From positions 97,275 through 161,274 of the forward strand of contig NZ_JAUSFI010000009.1 in the NCBI RefSeq assembly GCF_030651495.1: a stretch of DNA of 64,000 nt, in the 5' to 3' direction. Of this stretch, positions 1 through 9,242 are shown one piece after another. Under the pieces are notes generated by a model, which did not search any database, had not been told where the DNA came from, and worked only from the letters and a program-made list of their open reading frames with translations. The first letter of the stretch is position 1; each line of letters begins with the position of its first letter. The translations under genes and the position numbers were made by a program. Source of the stretch: Undibacterium sp. (GTDB lineage: Bacteria > Pseudomonadota > Gammaproteobacteria > Burkholderiales > Burkholderiaceae_D).

Positions 1-206
1 GCAGCACCAATCAGTATGCCAACGCCTACCCCATGAATCAGATCCGTTTTTTGAAAAAAATTAGCCTCCGGCATACCCGCTGGCAATGCCCCTTCTTTTG
101 CATAAAAATGCATATAGCGCTCTTCTACCCGCGCCAGCAATAACTCATCCAGCATTGCCCTCGCACTCGGGACGTCTGGTAACATATAATAAAGTCTGCG
201 TTTCAT
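1..206 (-). CDS. DUF1269-type protein, N-terminal part (cut by window edge)
   Basis: The minus-strand frame starts at ATG 206 and runs off the left edge, giving about 68 residues beginning MKRRLYYMLPDVPSARAMLD and reaching a Gly-rich stretch (GVGVGILIGA) that looks like the start of a membrane helix. The start is well supported by AAGGAGGT a few bases upstream. The beginning resembles DUF1269 family proteins of betaproteobacteria, short membrane-associated proteins of unknown function with a central glycine-rich hydrophobic segment; this is recognition from memory. The C-terminal half is outside the window, so nothing more can be said about it. Confidence 0.7.
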   Translation of the reverse strand, partial: MKRRLYYMLPDVPSARAMLDELLLARVEERYMHFYAKEGALPAGMPEANFFQKTDLIHGVGVGILIGA

Positions 207-716
207 GATGACCTCCTTGGATCAAACAACCACTCTAGGAGGCTTTGCGAAAAGATCGCGGTGATCGTTAAGAGATCAGGGGATAAGACTACAAGCATCG
301 TTGACCAACGTTAGGGCAACTACAGAATGCGCAAAGCCTACACTTTCAGTATATGAAATTTTACGCAAAGATCAATTGCAGGATGAGGGTTGAATCGCAA
401 AAAATATCTGCAAAAAAGAGCCGGCGTAGCACCTGATGCAGCCAACCGTATAGTTTGTCAGCACGGTATTCTTGAATTGTTAACCGCCCTCGCCAGCACG
501 CACTGTTTATGCGGGGTTCCAAGGCAACCTGCTTTGCAGCCGCATGAACAGAACGTATCAGGGCAGCGCGTTGACGAACTGCGACCGGGAAATTTTCTCT
601 ACCTGTATCAATCGTCAGCAGCCATTCCCGATCCACTTCTCGTTTTTCGGCTATCCTTGCGTGAATTTAGCTGCATCAGCTTTGGCAGCACAACCAGAAC
701 TACAGAGGATACCCCC
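207..716. other. Intergenic region upstream of gshA
   Basis: About 510 bases between the divergent DUF1269 gene and gshA. The left part should hold both promoters; I could not fix -10/-35 boxes. The gshA reading frame is open upstream to about 390, but the translation there lacks the conserved N-terminus of GshA and looks like random coding. An opposite-strand open frame (361-636) is also unrecognised. No repeat or RNA gene was seen. Confidence 0.5.
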
Positions 717-2351
717 TTGAGCATACCTGTTAATGATCTCGGCACACTATTACACCGTCGCCTCGCGCTACTTGGCAGCGCCGCCTATCGACCGTTGCTT
801 GGTCAAGGTTTGCGCGGGATAGAGCGCGAGACTTTGCGGGTGGATGCGGATGGTAAGCTGAATCTCACGCCGCATCCGCGCGCGCTGGGATCGGCCTTGA
901 CCAATCCGCAGATCACTACCGATTATTCCGAATCACTGCTCGAATTTATCACCCCGGCGGAGCCAGATATCGCTATCGCGCTGGATAAACTCGATGCCAT
1001 CCATCGCTTTGCGTATACCGTGTTGGGCGAGCAGATGCTGTGGAGCCAATCGATGCCCTGTCGCTTGCCGAGCGAAGCAGATATCCCGATTGCCTGGTAC
1101 GGCACTTCGCATATCGGCATGATCAAGCATGTGTATCGGCGCGGGCTGGCGCTACGCTATGGCAAAAGCATGCAATGCATCGCCGGCATCCACTACAATT
1201 ACTCATTGTCGGAAGATTTGTGGCACGTATTGCAGATGGCCGAATGCTCTCAGGAACAACCACCTGAAACTGCGAAACATTATCAGTCAGAAAGCTATAT
1301 TGCACTGATCCGCAATTTTCATCGTTACAGCTGGCTGTTGATGTATCTGTTTGGCGCATCGCCCGCCTTGTCCACTGAGTTTTTGCGTGGCCGTGCGCAT
1401 AATCTCGACAGTTTGTCGGACGACACTCTGTATCTGCCTTACGCTACTAGTCTGCGCATGAGCGATCTGGGCTACCAAAACAATGCCCAAGATGGCCTGG
1501 TGCCACCCTACAATACGCTGCTGGAATACATGAGCAGCCTGTCGCGCGCGGTAAGAAAAACCTATCCGGCCTATGAAAAAATAGGTACGCAGCGCGAGGG
1601 CGAATGGGTACAGATCAACACCAGCGTGTTGCAAATCGAAAACGAGTTTTACGCCACCATCCGGCCCAAGCGCGTGATCCGCACTGGCGAGCGCCCGGTT
1701 GAAGCACTATGCATGCGCGGAGTGCAATACATTGAGGTTCGCTGTATGGACGTTGATCCGTTTGAACCGCTAGGCATCAGTCTGGAAACCTCACGCTTTC
1801 TCGACGCATTTTTATTGTTTTGCGCGCTCGATGACAGCCCGCTGACCAACGATGCCGAAGGCCACGAAAATACCGAGAATTTTGCCCTTACCGTCAAACA
1901 AGGGCGACGCCCGGGGCTGACACTGCAGCATGGTGGAAATCCCATCCGCTTGCAAACCTGGGGATTAGAACTATTGGCTAAAATCGCTCCCGTCGCCGCG
2001 CTGCTCGATGCCCAGCGCGGCGGTGCCGACCACGCCCATAGTTTGCAGACGCAAACTGAAAAATTGTTACATCCAGAGCAAACCCCTTCAGCCCGCGTAC
2101 TCGACGCGATACGTGCCAGCGGCGGCTCGTTTGCCAGCTACGCGCTAGACCAAAGCAAGCGCCTGGCCGAACAATTCAGAGCTCGCCCGCCCAGCGCTGA
2201 TGAACTCGCTTACTTTCAACGACTGGCGCAGACTTCGCTAGCAGAGCAGGACGAAATGGAACGCGTGCAAGTGGGTGATTTTGATCAGTTTATTGCAGAT
2301 TACCGGTCTAGAAATTCGAGCCAGGTCTGTTGCGATAGTGAATCCTGCTAA
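717..2351 (+). CDS. gshA: Glutamate-cysteine ligase (type 1)
   Basis: Catalyses the ATP-dependent joining of glutamate and cysteine to gamma-glutamylcysteine, the first step of glutathione synthesis, in the cytoplasm. The protein (about 544 aa) begins [19 protein letters not shown] and contains [16 protein letters not shown] near residue 28, a hallmark of the proteobacterial GshA family, followed by the conserved [14 protein letters not shown] segment. E. coli GshA is 518 aa, so the length fits. I place the start at TTG 717 because AGAGGAT lies 8 bases upstream and the conserved N-terminus begins there. The longer in-frame extension to 390 has no family resemblance. It stands alone on the plus strand. 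Confidence 0.93.
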   Translation: MSIPVNDLGTLLHRRLALLGSAAYRPLLGQGLRGIERETLRVDADGKLNLTPHPRALGSALTNPQITTDYSESLLEFITPAEPDIAIALDKLDAIHRFAYTVLGEQMLWSQSMPCRLPSEADIPIAWYGTSHIGMIKHVYRRGLALRYGKSMQCIAGIHYNYSLSEDLWHVLQMAECSQEQPPETAKHYQSESYIALIRNFHRYSWLLMYLFGASPALSTEFLRGRAHNLDSLSDDTLYLPYATSLRMSDLGYQNNAQDGLVPPYNTLLEYMSSLSRAVRKTYPAYEKIGTQREGEWVQINTSVLQIENEFYATIRPKRVIRTGERPVEALCMRGVQYIEVRCMDVDPFEPLGISLETSRFLDAFLLFCALDDSPLTNDAEGHENTENFALTVKQGRRPGLTLQHGGNPIRLQTWGLELLAKIAPVAALLDAQRGGADHAHSLQTQTEKLLHPEQTPSARVLDAIRASGGSFASYALDQSKRLAEQFRARPPSADELAYFQRLAQTSLAEQDEMERVQVGDFDQFIADYRSRNSSQVCCDSESC

Positions 2352-2419
2352 CCGCTTGTTGATCTGGAATAATTTGAGAAAATGACGGCGCTAAAAATAA
2401 CAACAGCACCCTTGCCGTA

Positions 2420-3040
2420 TCATTTTTTCTTACCGTTGATGATCTCGCGGTAGAGTCTTAAGGTTTCATCAAATTGCGCATTGATACGAATTTGCTCTGC
2501 TTCATAAGAGTCATTGATCATCTTACTTTTTTTGATAGAACGCTCCAATTCACTGGCGCGCGCTTGCAGAGTGGCAGACTCGGTACTCGACTTTTTTGCG
2601 CTGTTCTGCTGTTCAGCTTGCAGTTGCGCCAGGAGTTGAGTGATTGTTGCAATCTGCTCCTTTCCCAGCCGAATTCTTTCTTTCAGGGCGTCCAAGGATC
2701 GGCTGCGCATCAATTCAATATCATTTTCACTACGGTAATGTGCTAAAAGATAACGCTCTTCTTTTTGCCTGCTCTCTTCCAGCAGCGCCTCATTTTTTTG
2801 TTTATCCTGCTCTAATTGAAGCTTACGCCGCTCTTCCAAGCTGAGTGGAGCCGGTATTTCGCGTTGATATTGGCCATTGTTCTTACGCACTTTGATGGCA
2901 CGGTCGGCGCATTCTGGAATCGGATGATCGGACGTAATGATGTGGCCAGTCACATCTTTACAGCTGTAGATTTCGGCTACTGCGTTGCGGGTAAAAAGTG
3001 CGCAAGTAATGATAAGCAACGCCACGGGTAGAAATTTCAT
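2420..3040 (-). CDS. DUF4124 domain protein with coiled coil
   Basis: A 206-aa exported protein. Residues 1-22 form a signal peptide ending ..AVA, followed by EIYSCKDVTGHIITSDHPIP, the pattern of a DUF4124 domain (short periplasmic module with a conserved Y-C-K-D-x-x-G). Residues about 65-200 are rich in E, K, Q, L and R and look like long coiled-coil helices. The function is unknown. It is transcribed toward gshA, and the space between the two genes has no clear terminator. The domain call is from memory of the family; the signal peptide and coiled coil are directly visible. Confidence 0.8.
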   Translation of the reverse strand: MKFLPVALLIITCALFTRNAVAEIYSCKDVTGHIITSDHPIPECADRAIKVRKNNGQYQREIPAPLSLEERRKLQLEQDKQKNEALLEESRQKEERYLLAHYRSENDIELMRSRSLDALKERIRLGKEQIATITQLLAQLQAEQQNSAKKSSTESATLQARASELERSIKKSKMINDSYEAEQIRINAQFDETLRLYREIINGKKK

Positions 3041-3352
3041 TTTTTAGTATTTCCTCCCTAGCGAAGAAGTTGATCAAGTTCAATAAAATTTGCCAGTCAA
3101 ATCTGGTATTCACGTGCGCACAAAATGAATATTTAGCAACTTGCCGGATGGAAGAGTCCGTCAGCTGCGTTCGTTTGTATCCAATGGGCTATATTACCAT
3201 CCTCGGCAAATCTAATCAGCGCAGAAATAAATCGCCAGGAAGCAAAGCATGTATTTATTGATTCTGGTATTAAATTTTCCAAATTGAAACTATTTCTGTA
3301 ATTTAGATCCAAGAATTGGCTTCCCAACTGGAAGTTCAGCGGTTTCGGCGTT
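3041..3352. other. Divergent intergenic region before the kinase gene
   Basis: 312 bases between the DUF4124 gene (minus) and the Ser/Thr kinase gene (plus). It must hold both promoters. It is AT-richer than its flanks. I see no strong palindrome, repeat or RNA gene, and the short open frames in it do not look like proteins. Confidence 0.4.
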
Positions 3353-4912
3353 ATGCTAACGGCCATGAAGACCGACACGCCCATCAAATCTGTAGTGAAT
3401 CTAGTAAATCCTCCGCTTATCCCCAAAGGACGCATAGGCAGGTTTGTCTACGAGCAAGAAATTGGACAGGGGTCGGTGGGCATTGTGTATCTCTTTCGCG
3501 ATCCGCTGATCGGTCGTAAAGTCGCGATTAAAGTCTTGAATCCTCAGCTTCCAGCGGATAAGCGTCAGCTTTTTGAAAAACATTTCATTCAAGAAGCGCG
3601 CGCGGCGGGACGGCTCAATCATCCGAATATTGTCACGGTGTACGATGCCGACAAATCGGGGGATTTGCTGTTCATCGTGATGGAGTATCTGGAAGGCAAA
3701 GAGTTGAGCACGATGCTCAGCGAGGGTCATCAATTCAGTTACCGGCAAATTGCCGATCTGATTTCCCGTATCGCCAGTGCACTCGACTATGCGCATGAAC
3801 ATGGTGTGATCCACCGTGATATTAAGCCAGCAAATATTTTTATCAGCGACAAGGGCGCGCCCAAGGTACTCGACTTTGGTATTGCCAGCGCCTCGCGCCA
3901 GTTATCCGATGCCGATGCGACGCTCGATTACGATACTTTACTAGGCCGGCGCTTATTAGGCACACCCAATTACATGTCGCCGGAGCAGGCAAAAAGTGCA
4001 GCGGTCGATGCCCGCAGCGATATTTTCTCTTTGGGTGTCGTACTTTACCAATTACTGTGCGGCCAACTGCCTTTCAAAGCAAATGACATCCCGGGATTAT
4101 TACGTGCCATTGCGCATGATTCAGTTATCCCGCCGCAAGAAATAAAATCCGATGTGCCTTTGCGTCTGGCGCGCATCGCAGCCAAAGCCTTATCCAAAAA
4201 ACCTGCCGATCGTTATCAACTCGCCTCGGATATGGCGCGCGATCTGAACCGTTTTGTGGAAAAAGAAAGAACCGAACGTATCATCGCGAAGATTCAACAG
4301 CCAGAACAGAACAAGACAGGGTTCAGCAAAGAGCGCCGCGCCACACCACCAAGTCAACTGGGTAGACGCCACATAGGATTGGTTTTAGCTGCGATACTGG
4401 TAGTAAGTCCGGTGCTCTGGATGACACTCAAATCATTAAATAAATCGCCGCTTGCTGAGTCCACTCAAGCTGCAGAAATAAGCCCAAATCAAGTTGCCGC
4501 CAGCGATGCCAGCGCCAGCATCCCCGGCGCCGTGATAGCTGAGCCGCAACAATCGACAAAAACGGAAGCTGCCAGTATCAGTACCAGCATGCCCGAAGAA
4601 AGTGGCCCTTCCAGGCCGACTGCGGCGGAAAACAAAGTGGACAACAGTACCAAACTGAGTAATACCAAAGCGGCAGCGGTCATTCGCAAATCTGAACCGA
4701 CGGTCTCCAGTACCGGCACGGTATCGATTGCGGTATCCCCCTGGGGTGAAGTATTTGTCGACGGGCACAGTAAAGGTGTCGCGCCGCCATTAACCAAACT
4801 CAAGCTTTCGCTAGGTAAGCATAAAATTGAAATGAAGAACGGGGACGATAACTATGCAGTCAATATTGAAGTCAATACAGAAAAAGAAATCAAACTTAGC
4901 CATCGATTTTAA
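3353..4912 (+). CDS. Membrane-anchored Ser/Thr protein kinase with PEGA domain
   Basis: A Hanks-type kinase of 519 aa. Counting from the ATG at 3353, the glycine loop GQGSVG is at 38-43, the ATP-binding lysine of VAIK at 60, the catalytic loop HRDIKPAN at 154-161 and DFG at 174-176, so all catalytic residues are present. A single membrane helix (IGLVLAAILVVSPVLWM) lies near 340-358. It is followed by a Ser/Ala/Pro-rich linker and a C-terminal PEGA domain (from about 453) beginning GTVSIAVSPWGEVFVDG. The likely topology is cytoplasmic kinase and periplasmic PEGA. The start could also be the ATG at 3365. The last 59 bases overlap the next gene, which encodes a TssQ-like lipoprotein, suggesting the two work together, perhaps in threonine-phosphorylation control of an envelope machine. 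Confidence 0.92.
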   Translation: MLTAMKTDTPIKSVVNLVNPPLIPKGRIGRFVYEQEIGQGSVGIVYLFRDPLIGRKVAIKVLNPQLPADKRQLFEKHFIQEARAAGRLNHPNIVTVYDADKSGDLLFIVMEYLEGKELSTMLSEGHQFSYRQIADLISRIASALDYAHEHGVIHRDIKPANIFISDKGAPKVLDFGIASASRQLSDADATLDYDTLLGRRLLGTPNYMSPEQAKSAAVDARSDIFSLGVVLYQLLCGQLPFKANDIPGLLRAIAHDSVIPPQEIKSDVPLRLARIAAKALSKKPADRYQLASDMARDLNRFVEKERTERIIAKIQQPEQNKTGFSKERRATPPSQLGRRHIGLVLAAILVVSPVLWMTLKSLNKSPLAESTQAAEISPNQVAASDASASIPGAVIAEPQQSTKTEAASISTSMPEESGPSRPTAAENKVDNSTKLSNTKAAAVIRKSEPTVSSTGTVSIAVSPWGEVFVDGHSKGVAPPLTKLKLSLGKHKIEMKNGDDNYAVNIEVNTEKEIKLSHRF

Positions 4913-5306
4913 GTTCGCGCGCAGCACCGCTGCGCTCCTCGCATGCTCATGCTGCATCTTGCTTAGCGGCTGCGCCACACCAGAGGCGCAAATCGGATTG
5001 TCAGACTTATCTGCGCGTCCTGCTGAAAAAGCACTGCTCTCCGGTATCCGTTCGTATGAAGAGGCACAATATCCTGAGGCAGAAAAGTCTCTGTCGGCCG
5101 CCTTAGCTGCGGGTTTTACGGTGAAGAAAGATGCCGCACTGGCGCAAAAATACCTCGCCTTTATTTACTGTACCAGCTCGCGTATCGACGACTGCAAACG
5201 CGCCTTCCTGGCCGCACGTGCGGCCGACCCAAAATTCAGTTTAAGCAAGAAAGAAATTGGCCATCCACAATGGGGACCGGTGTATAAGCAAGTGAGCGGA
5301 GAATAA
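4854..5306 (+). CDS. TssQ-like (T6SS-associated family) lipoprotein
   Basis: A 150-aa protein whose only ATG lies inside the end of the kinase gene (59-base overlap). After a 20-residue basic lead there is a hydrophobic stretch ending CILLSGC, a lipobox, so the mature protein starts at that cysteine and is probably anchored in the outer membrane. The rest (PAEKALLSGIRSYEEAQYPE, then a second helix pair ending HPQWGPVYKQV) is a short TPR-like fold. It resembles the TssQ family of lipoproteins found with type VI secretion in betaproteobacteria. No other T6SS gene is in the window, so involvement in secretion is inference. The overlap points to translational coupling with the kinase. Confidence 0.72.
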   Translation: MQSILKSIQKKKSNLAIDFKFARSTAALLACSCCILLSGCATPEAQIGLSDLSARPAEKALLSGIRSYEEAQYPEAEKSLSAALAAGFTVKKDAALAQKYLAFIYCTSSRIDDCKRAFLAARAADPKFSLSKKEIGHPQWGPVYKQVSGE

Positions 5307-5343
5307 TTCTCTGGTATTGAGCAGGCCGTATAGTCATAGCGCG

Positions 5344-5796
5344 TTACTGCGCTTCGATCAGGACCGTGGCACGATAAGCCTCTTTAGCAATCACACTTTG
5401 TATGCTAGGGATAGGATCTAATGACTGCAAACTAACGCGAAGAATCCGCTGCTCCGTTGATTGCAACGGTTGCAGCTGTTGCGGAGTAGACGTATCAAGC
5501 ATCAGGGATTGCGCTACGCTGCCGGAATGGCTCACCGTCAGCTTCACCGCCGCAATGCCCGCCCAGATGCATTTGGCACCGACCGGGCAACGCGAATCCA
5601 TCACGTCATCCAACTGCACTGTCAGTGCTTCTTGCGCAATGGTTTGCGCTTGCCCAAGCTGCAAAGTAAGCGAATACTGCGCGCCTGCGTCAGCCTTCGG
5701 GCGATTGCAGTCGTTGCCACCCATGTCCGCCGCACTAACCACGCCAGCGGCATCGATGAGCACCGCAGATAAAAGAAACAGGCTAATCTTGCGCAT
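5344..5796 (-). CDS. Secreted hypothetical protein with Cys pair
   Basis: A 150-aa protein with a clear signal peptide (MRKISLFLLSAVLIDAAGVV.. ending at VSAAD). The mature part is beta-rich and has the segment DSRCPVGAKCIWAGIAAVKL, a pattern I recall from many small conserved hypothetical exported proteins (D-S-R-C-P-x-x-x-x-C-x-W-x-G). The two cysteines could form a disulfide. The start ATG has AGGTTTTC upstream, only a weak ribosome site. It is convergent with the lipoprotein gene. No function can be assigned. Confidence 0.65.
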   Translation of the reverse strand: MRKISLFLLSAVLIDAAGVVSAADMGGNDCNRPKADAGAQYSLTLQLGQAQTIAQEALTVQLDDVMDSRCPVGAKCIWAGIAAVKLTVSHSGSVAQSLMLDTSTPQQLQPLQSTEQRILRVSLQSLDPIPSIQSVIAKEAYRATVLIEAQ

Positions 5797-5874
5797 GAAA
5801 ACCTCCGCTTAAGTGATGATGCAAATAACCTCGCCAGCCGTTGCTAAGGCGATCGATCGGGATGAGTGTCGTCT

Positions 5875-6504
5875 TTATGCCCGTTTCCGCCAAACACTCG
5901 CCAGCCATGGCTGCTGATCCATTGGCAAGCCAGGTGGGCGATAATAATGCGTCAATTCATCGAAGCCGGCCGCTGTCAGATACCCACGCCAGCTGGTCAG
6001 ATCGTGATACGCACCGTATCTATCCCGGTTCCAGCCTTCCTCATTATTTCCGCGTGGATTCGAGCTAAAAAATACCCCGTTCGGTTTCAGCGTTGCGTGT
6101 AGCTGCTTCAATACATGCGGCAGCGCCTGGCTGGGCACATGAAATAATGAGGCATTGGCATACACGCCATCAAAATAATCGTGCGGCAAATCGAGCTTAA
6201 AAAAATCTTGCTGCCAGACTTCGCAGCCGCTGTAGGTACGCGCCATCTCAACAAAACTCGCCGCCCCTTCCAGCCCTACGGCAATATGCCCCAGCTCGCG
6301 AAAAACCTTCAGATCCCGCCCCGGGCCACAACCGAAATCGAGGATGGCGAAAGGTGCCTCGGCTTCAATATAGCGCAATAAGGCGTTGATATTCTGGCTC
6401 ACATCATGCTCACGCGTGCCGGCAAAAAAATCTTCGGCGCGCTGCTCATAGTGTGCCAAGGTGCGTTGGCTTAACTCGTCCAGCTGTGCTGTGCTTAATG
6501 TCAT
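5875..6504 (-). CDS. Class I SAM-dependent methyltransferase
   Basis: A 209-aa cytoplasmic protein with the Rossmann motif I ILDFGCGPGRDLKVF (about residues 54-68), an acidic residue after the next strand (VGLEGA), and later strands typical of small-molecule methyltransferases (FDGVYANASLFHVP). The substrate is unknown. Its ATG overlaps the stop of the M48 peptidase gene by four bases (ATGA), so it is the last member of a coupled three-gene unit with the peptidase and the DUF898 protein. This suggests a shared envelope-related role, but that is inference. Confidence 0.85.
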   Translation of the reverse strand: MTLSTAQLDELSQRTLAHYEQRAEDFFAGTREHDVSQNINALLRYIEAEAPFAILDFGCGPGRDLKVFRELGHIAVGLEGAASFVEMARTYSGCEVWQQDFFKLDLPHDYFDGVYANASLFHVPSQALPHVLKQLHATLKPNGVFFSSNPRGNNEEGWNRDRYGAYHDLTSWRGYLTAAGFDELTHYYRPPGLPMDQQPWLASVWRKRA

Positions 6505-7532
6505 TTGCTCACTCCATCAATACTGCCGGCCCCGCGCAAGCGCAGTACCCGCTCCCGTCCGCTGGGATGGCTAGACAGGTAAGGCGTGAGGCCCGGGTCC
6601 AGCTTATCGAGTTTTTCAAACGCTGCGGCCAAATGCTCACGCGCTATGCCATTTTTATCCAGCATCTGCAAGGCATAGTCATCGGCTTCGGTTTCTGCAT
6701 CGCGCGAATATTTCAAGTCTAGCATCAGGGTCGGGATATTGGCGATGAGCGCCGAAACATCGCCCAGAATCAGGATGGCGGCAGCGCCAATGGCCGAGCT
6801 TTGTATGATGCGGCGGGTTAAATGACGCTCGTGCAAATGGCCCAATTCATGCGCCAGTACCCCCATGACCGCATCATCATCGTTCATCAGTGCAATGATT
6901 TCATCCGTCACGACAATATCGCCAGAGGGCAAGGCAAATGCATTCGGGCCGATTTTACTTTTGCGAAACAGCAATTGATAAGCCGGACTATCGGCACGCG
7001 CAGACAGCAGACTGTGAAAGCGGCTGCTTAACGCTTGCTGCCGCGCTACCGGCAAGGCTGATTTTGTGAAAACATGCTGGTCCAGATACTCCAGCATGCC
7101 ATCCCCCAGACCACGCTCCATCCTGAGCGGCACGGCAAACGCCAGCGTGCGCGCCGCCAGCGGCAACGCATACACATACGCCAGGCCGAGTAGCGCCAAA
7201 GTCGCGCACAAGGCCAGCAAGCTGCCGCGCCAGCTTTGTTGCAGGCGTACCACCCAGGAATCACGATAGCCGGTGTGTTCCAGCAACAGATTAAAGCCTG
7301 AATGATCATTGATTTCCAGATACGCCCCATCCGGAAAAGTCACCTTGCGCGGCGCATGCGCACTGCGCTCAGAGACACGCAATTGCGCCAGCGGGCAACT
7401 GCGCTGCAACTCGCCGGCCCCCAGAACTTGCGCCGCTTCCCGGATATGCGCGACCCCGTCTTGCACCGTCAAGCTTACCTGGTGCAAGCGCGAGGTTTTG
7501 CCATCAAAATAATGGGCTGCCACTGAAATCAT
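6501..7532 (-). CDS. M48 family zinc metallopeptidase
   Basis: A 343-aa membrane-linked peptidase. The zinc site HELGH is in MGVLAHELGHLHERH, with a downstream glutamate in SRDAETEADDYAL as the likely third ligand. A transmembrane helix near residues 92-115 (SLLALCATLALLGLAYVYAL) separates a small N-terminal beta domain from the peptidase domain. The gene overlaps both neighbours by four bases. M48 enzymes of the HtpX/LoiP/BepA kind act in membrane or outer-membrane protein quality control; which role applies here is not shown. The N-terminal domain plus helix resembles the M48 proteins commonly found beside DUF898 (YjgN) genes. Confidence 0.88.
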   Translation of the reverse strand: MISVAAHYFDGKTSRLHQVSLTVQDGVAHIREAAQVLGAGELQRSCPLAQLRVSERSAHAPRKVTFPDGAYLEINDHSGFNLLLEHTGYRDSWVVRLQQSWRGSLLALCATLALLGLAYVYALPLAARTLAFAVPLRMERGLGDGMLEYLDQHVFTKSALPVARQQALSSRFHSLLSARADSPAYQLLFRKSKIGPNAFALPSGDIVVTDEIIALMNDDDAVMGVLAHELGHLHERHLTRRIIQSSAIGAAAILILGDVSALIANIPTLMLDLKYSRDAETEADDYALQMLDKNGIAREHLAAAFEKLDKLDPGLTPYLSSHPSGRERVLRLRGAGSIDGVSK

Positions 7533-8611
7533 AAAGACAGATCAAAATCCAGCAAATCGGCCATACCCTCGCCCATGGCGCTCACTTGCTCCTGGTTATC
7601 GGCAATAAAATGATCCAGACTGCCCGCCGCCTGCAAAGACATGCATTCCATCCGATAGCGCAATGCGCGTACCTGAGCAAACGGAATGAACAGGCCCAAA
7701 GTGCAGATGATGCCCAGCACATTGGTCAGCATGATGAAGCTCATGCGGCCCCAGTGCAGATGGCTGGCAATTTTATGTGCGCCGAGCTTGGTATGGTTCC
7801 AGATCAGGTTTTGCAGCAAAGTCAGGAAAATCGGATAGACCGCAAACAGCCAGAGATACAGCGCAAAGAAAAAACCAAACAGGGACAAGACGATGCCAGG
7901 CGCGGCAGCGCCCTTGCGCATGGAAGCCAGCATGGCAAACACCGAACCGCCAAAGACCAGGCTGATCGCCACCACCCCTGCCAGCATGATGCCAAAACCC
8001 ACCAGATAGGCCCAGTAAAACTGCTTGACCTTCGCATCAAACGAAAAATGGGTGACACCGAAACGGCTTTCGTTATGCTGGAAAGACTTGATGCGTTGAT
8101 GCATCATCGGCGCCAGCAAATAGATACTGATAAAAGTCAGCAGCGGCCACAGCAAATAGCTCAGGTAAGCTTGCTTGGCATCACCACGAAAGCCAAAACG
8201 GATGCCGCGATAACTCGAGTTATACAGCTTGAACTGCAAGCTCTTCCATACCAACCAAGGCATCATGGCGGCAAACAATGCCATCATCAAAAAGCCCAGC
8301 GCCAGCGAGGTCTTGAAAGCCAGATTATAGACAGCGATAAACGCCACCGCCACGAGTCGCCCTTTCAAAATGGCCATCGCATTTCCATGATATTCAAAGC
8401 TGCTGCCAGCTAATTGGGTACTGGAATAAAAGTAACGGTTGCGCCTGACTTTGGCCCAGGCAGAGTAGATCCCCAGGGTGACGATAGAGAGCAGTAAATT
8501 GACGATCCAGATGCGAAAATACTCGCTGCCGCTAGCTTTGAATTCAAATTGCAACGGTGCACCCGACGACGCCTCTGGTGCGGAAGCGAGTGTCGCTTGA
8601 TTGATGTCCAT
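7529..8611 (-). CDS. DUF898 (YjgN family) integral membrane protein
   Basis: A multi-helix membrane protein of about 360 aa. The repeated pattern (F-x-G-S-G-x-E-Y-F-x-I-W-I-V-N-L near the start, then SIVTLGIYSAWAKVRRNRYFY) is diagnostic of DUF898/YjgN, and the same W-x-K / Y-S-W-A type segments recur in the second half, suggesting an internal duplication. About eight hydrophobic helices are visible. I chose ATG 8611 (MDINQ..) because AGGGGATAAG lies just before it; the longer frame to 8656 has no ribosome site. The function of the family is unknown. It is the first gene of the coupled unit with the M48 peptidase and methyltransferase. Confidence 0.85.
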   Translation of the reverse strand: MDINQATLASAPEASSGAPLQFEFKASGSEYFRIWIVNLLLSIVTLGIYSAWAKVRRNRYFYSSTQLAGSSFEYHGNAMAILKGRLVAVAFIAVYNLAFKTSLALGFLMMALFAAMMPWLVWKSLQFKLYNSSYRGIRFGFRGDAKQAYLSYLLWPLLTFISIYLLAPMMHQRIKSFQHNESRFGVTHFSFDAKVKQFYWAYLVGFGIMLAGVVAISLVFGGSVFAMLASMRKGAAAPGIVLSLFGFFFALYLWLFAVYPIFLTLLQNLIWNHTKLGAHKIASHLHWGRMSFIMLTNVLGIICTLGLFIPFAQVRALRYRMECMSLQAAGSLDHFIADNQEQVSAMGEGMADLLDFDLSL

Positions 8612-8756
8612 CTTATCCCCTGGGAATTTTTTTGAGAGAAGGACAATGGCATGCAATTATTACTATGTCAAGCATGTTTGGCAACATTCATGGCGATCGA
8701 CATTCGCGGTGTTTTGGCAAATAGACGGCACTCTAAAATTAAAAGTCCCCCCTTGC

Positions 8757-8779
8757 GCTCACGCATAGCCCATGCGGCT
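8757..8779 (-). repeat. Lone half of the dispersed hairpin repeat
   Basis: On the minus strand this reads CCGCATGGGCTATGCGTGAG, matching the right arm of the dispersed hairpin family, for example the copy at 10007-10063. The matching left arm is missing: the sequence beyond it is transposase code. It marks the point where the transposase remnant is cut. Confidence 0.6.
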
Positions 8780-9091
8780 GGAGAAACCGCAAATGCGGCG
8801 CAGGCTGAAATCCGCTTTGAGCCGATCGATCAGGGCTTCGGTGGTGGATAAATTGAGTACCGCTTTGGCCACAAAAGCGCGTGTAATCGCAGTCCGGTCT
8901 TTGCACGGGCGACCTATTGCAGCAAATTGATATGCGCCCAGAAACCGTTCGATCTCGATCATTTCCAACGCCGTCACCACTTCCTGTAATTTCGGTGCCA
9001 GGGCAAGTTCGATCGCATCCAAAAACGGAAATAAATTGCTTTGAATCTGCTGCCAAAATTGCATTAACCGGGTGCGTAGGATAGTATTCAT
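8759..9091 (-). pseudogene. Transposase N-terminal remnant (IS1182/DUF772-like)
   Basis: About 105 residues that match the N-terminus of DDE transposases with a DUF772-type domain: a lead MNTILRTRLMQFWQQIQSNL, then IGRPCKDRTAITRAFVAKAV and RLKADFSLRRICGF. Complete members are about 400-500 aa, so the catalytic part is missing. The frame ends in the arm of a dispersed hairpin repeat (RMGYA then stop). No terminal inverted repeats were seen. The family assignment is from memory of the N-terminal pattern. It is a dead remnant marking past mobility in this spot. Confidence 0.75.
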
Positions 9092-9242
9092 ATCGAGGGT
9101 TTTGGATGACTTCTGATAATTTCATTTTGCCACGTTTGTGGTCAAAACCCTCCCTCCTTTTAGCTCTTAGCAGCACTTAATTCGACTTGCGTCTGGAGTT
9201 TTGCAATTGCTATTCTATTAGTCAATTTTAAGAAATATTCCT

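Noticed and set aside
361..636. Opposite-strand open frame upstream of gshA
   Set aside because: No recognisable family or ribosome site; it overlaps the non-conserved upstream extension of the gshA frame.
390..716. Extended N-terminus of GshA
   Set aside because: The translation is not GshA-like, while TTG 717 has a ribosome site and the conserved N-terminus follows it.
7586..8413. Long plus-strand frame opposite the DUF898 gene
   Set aside because: A shadow of the membrane protein gene: Gln/His/Arg-rich translation without family resemblance.
8739..9176. A 145-codon frame over the transposase remnant
   Set aside because: It is in another reading frame; the true transposase similarity is in 8759-9091.
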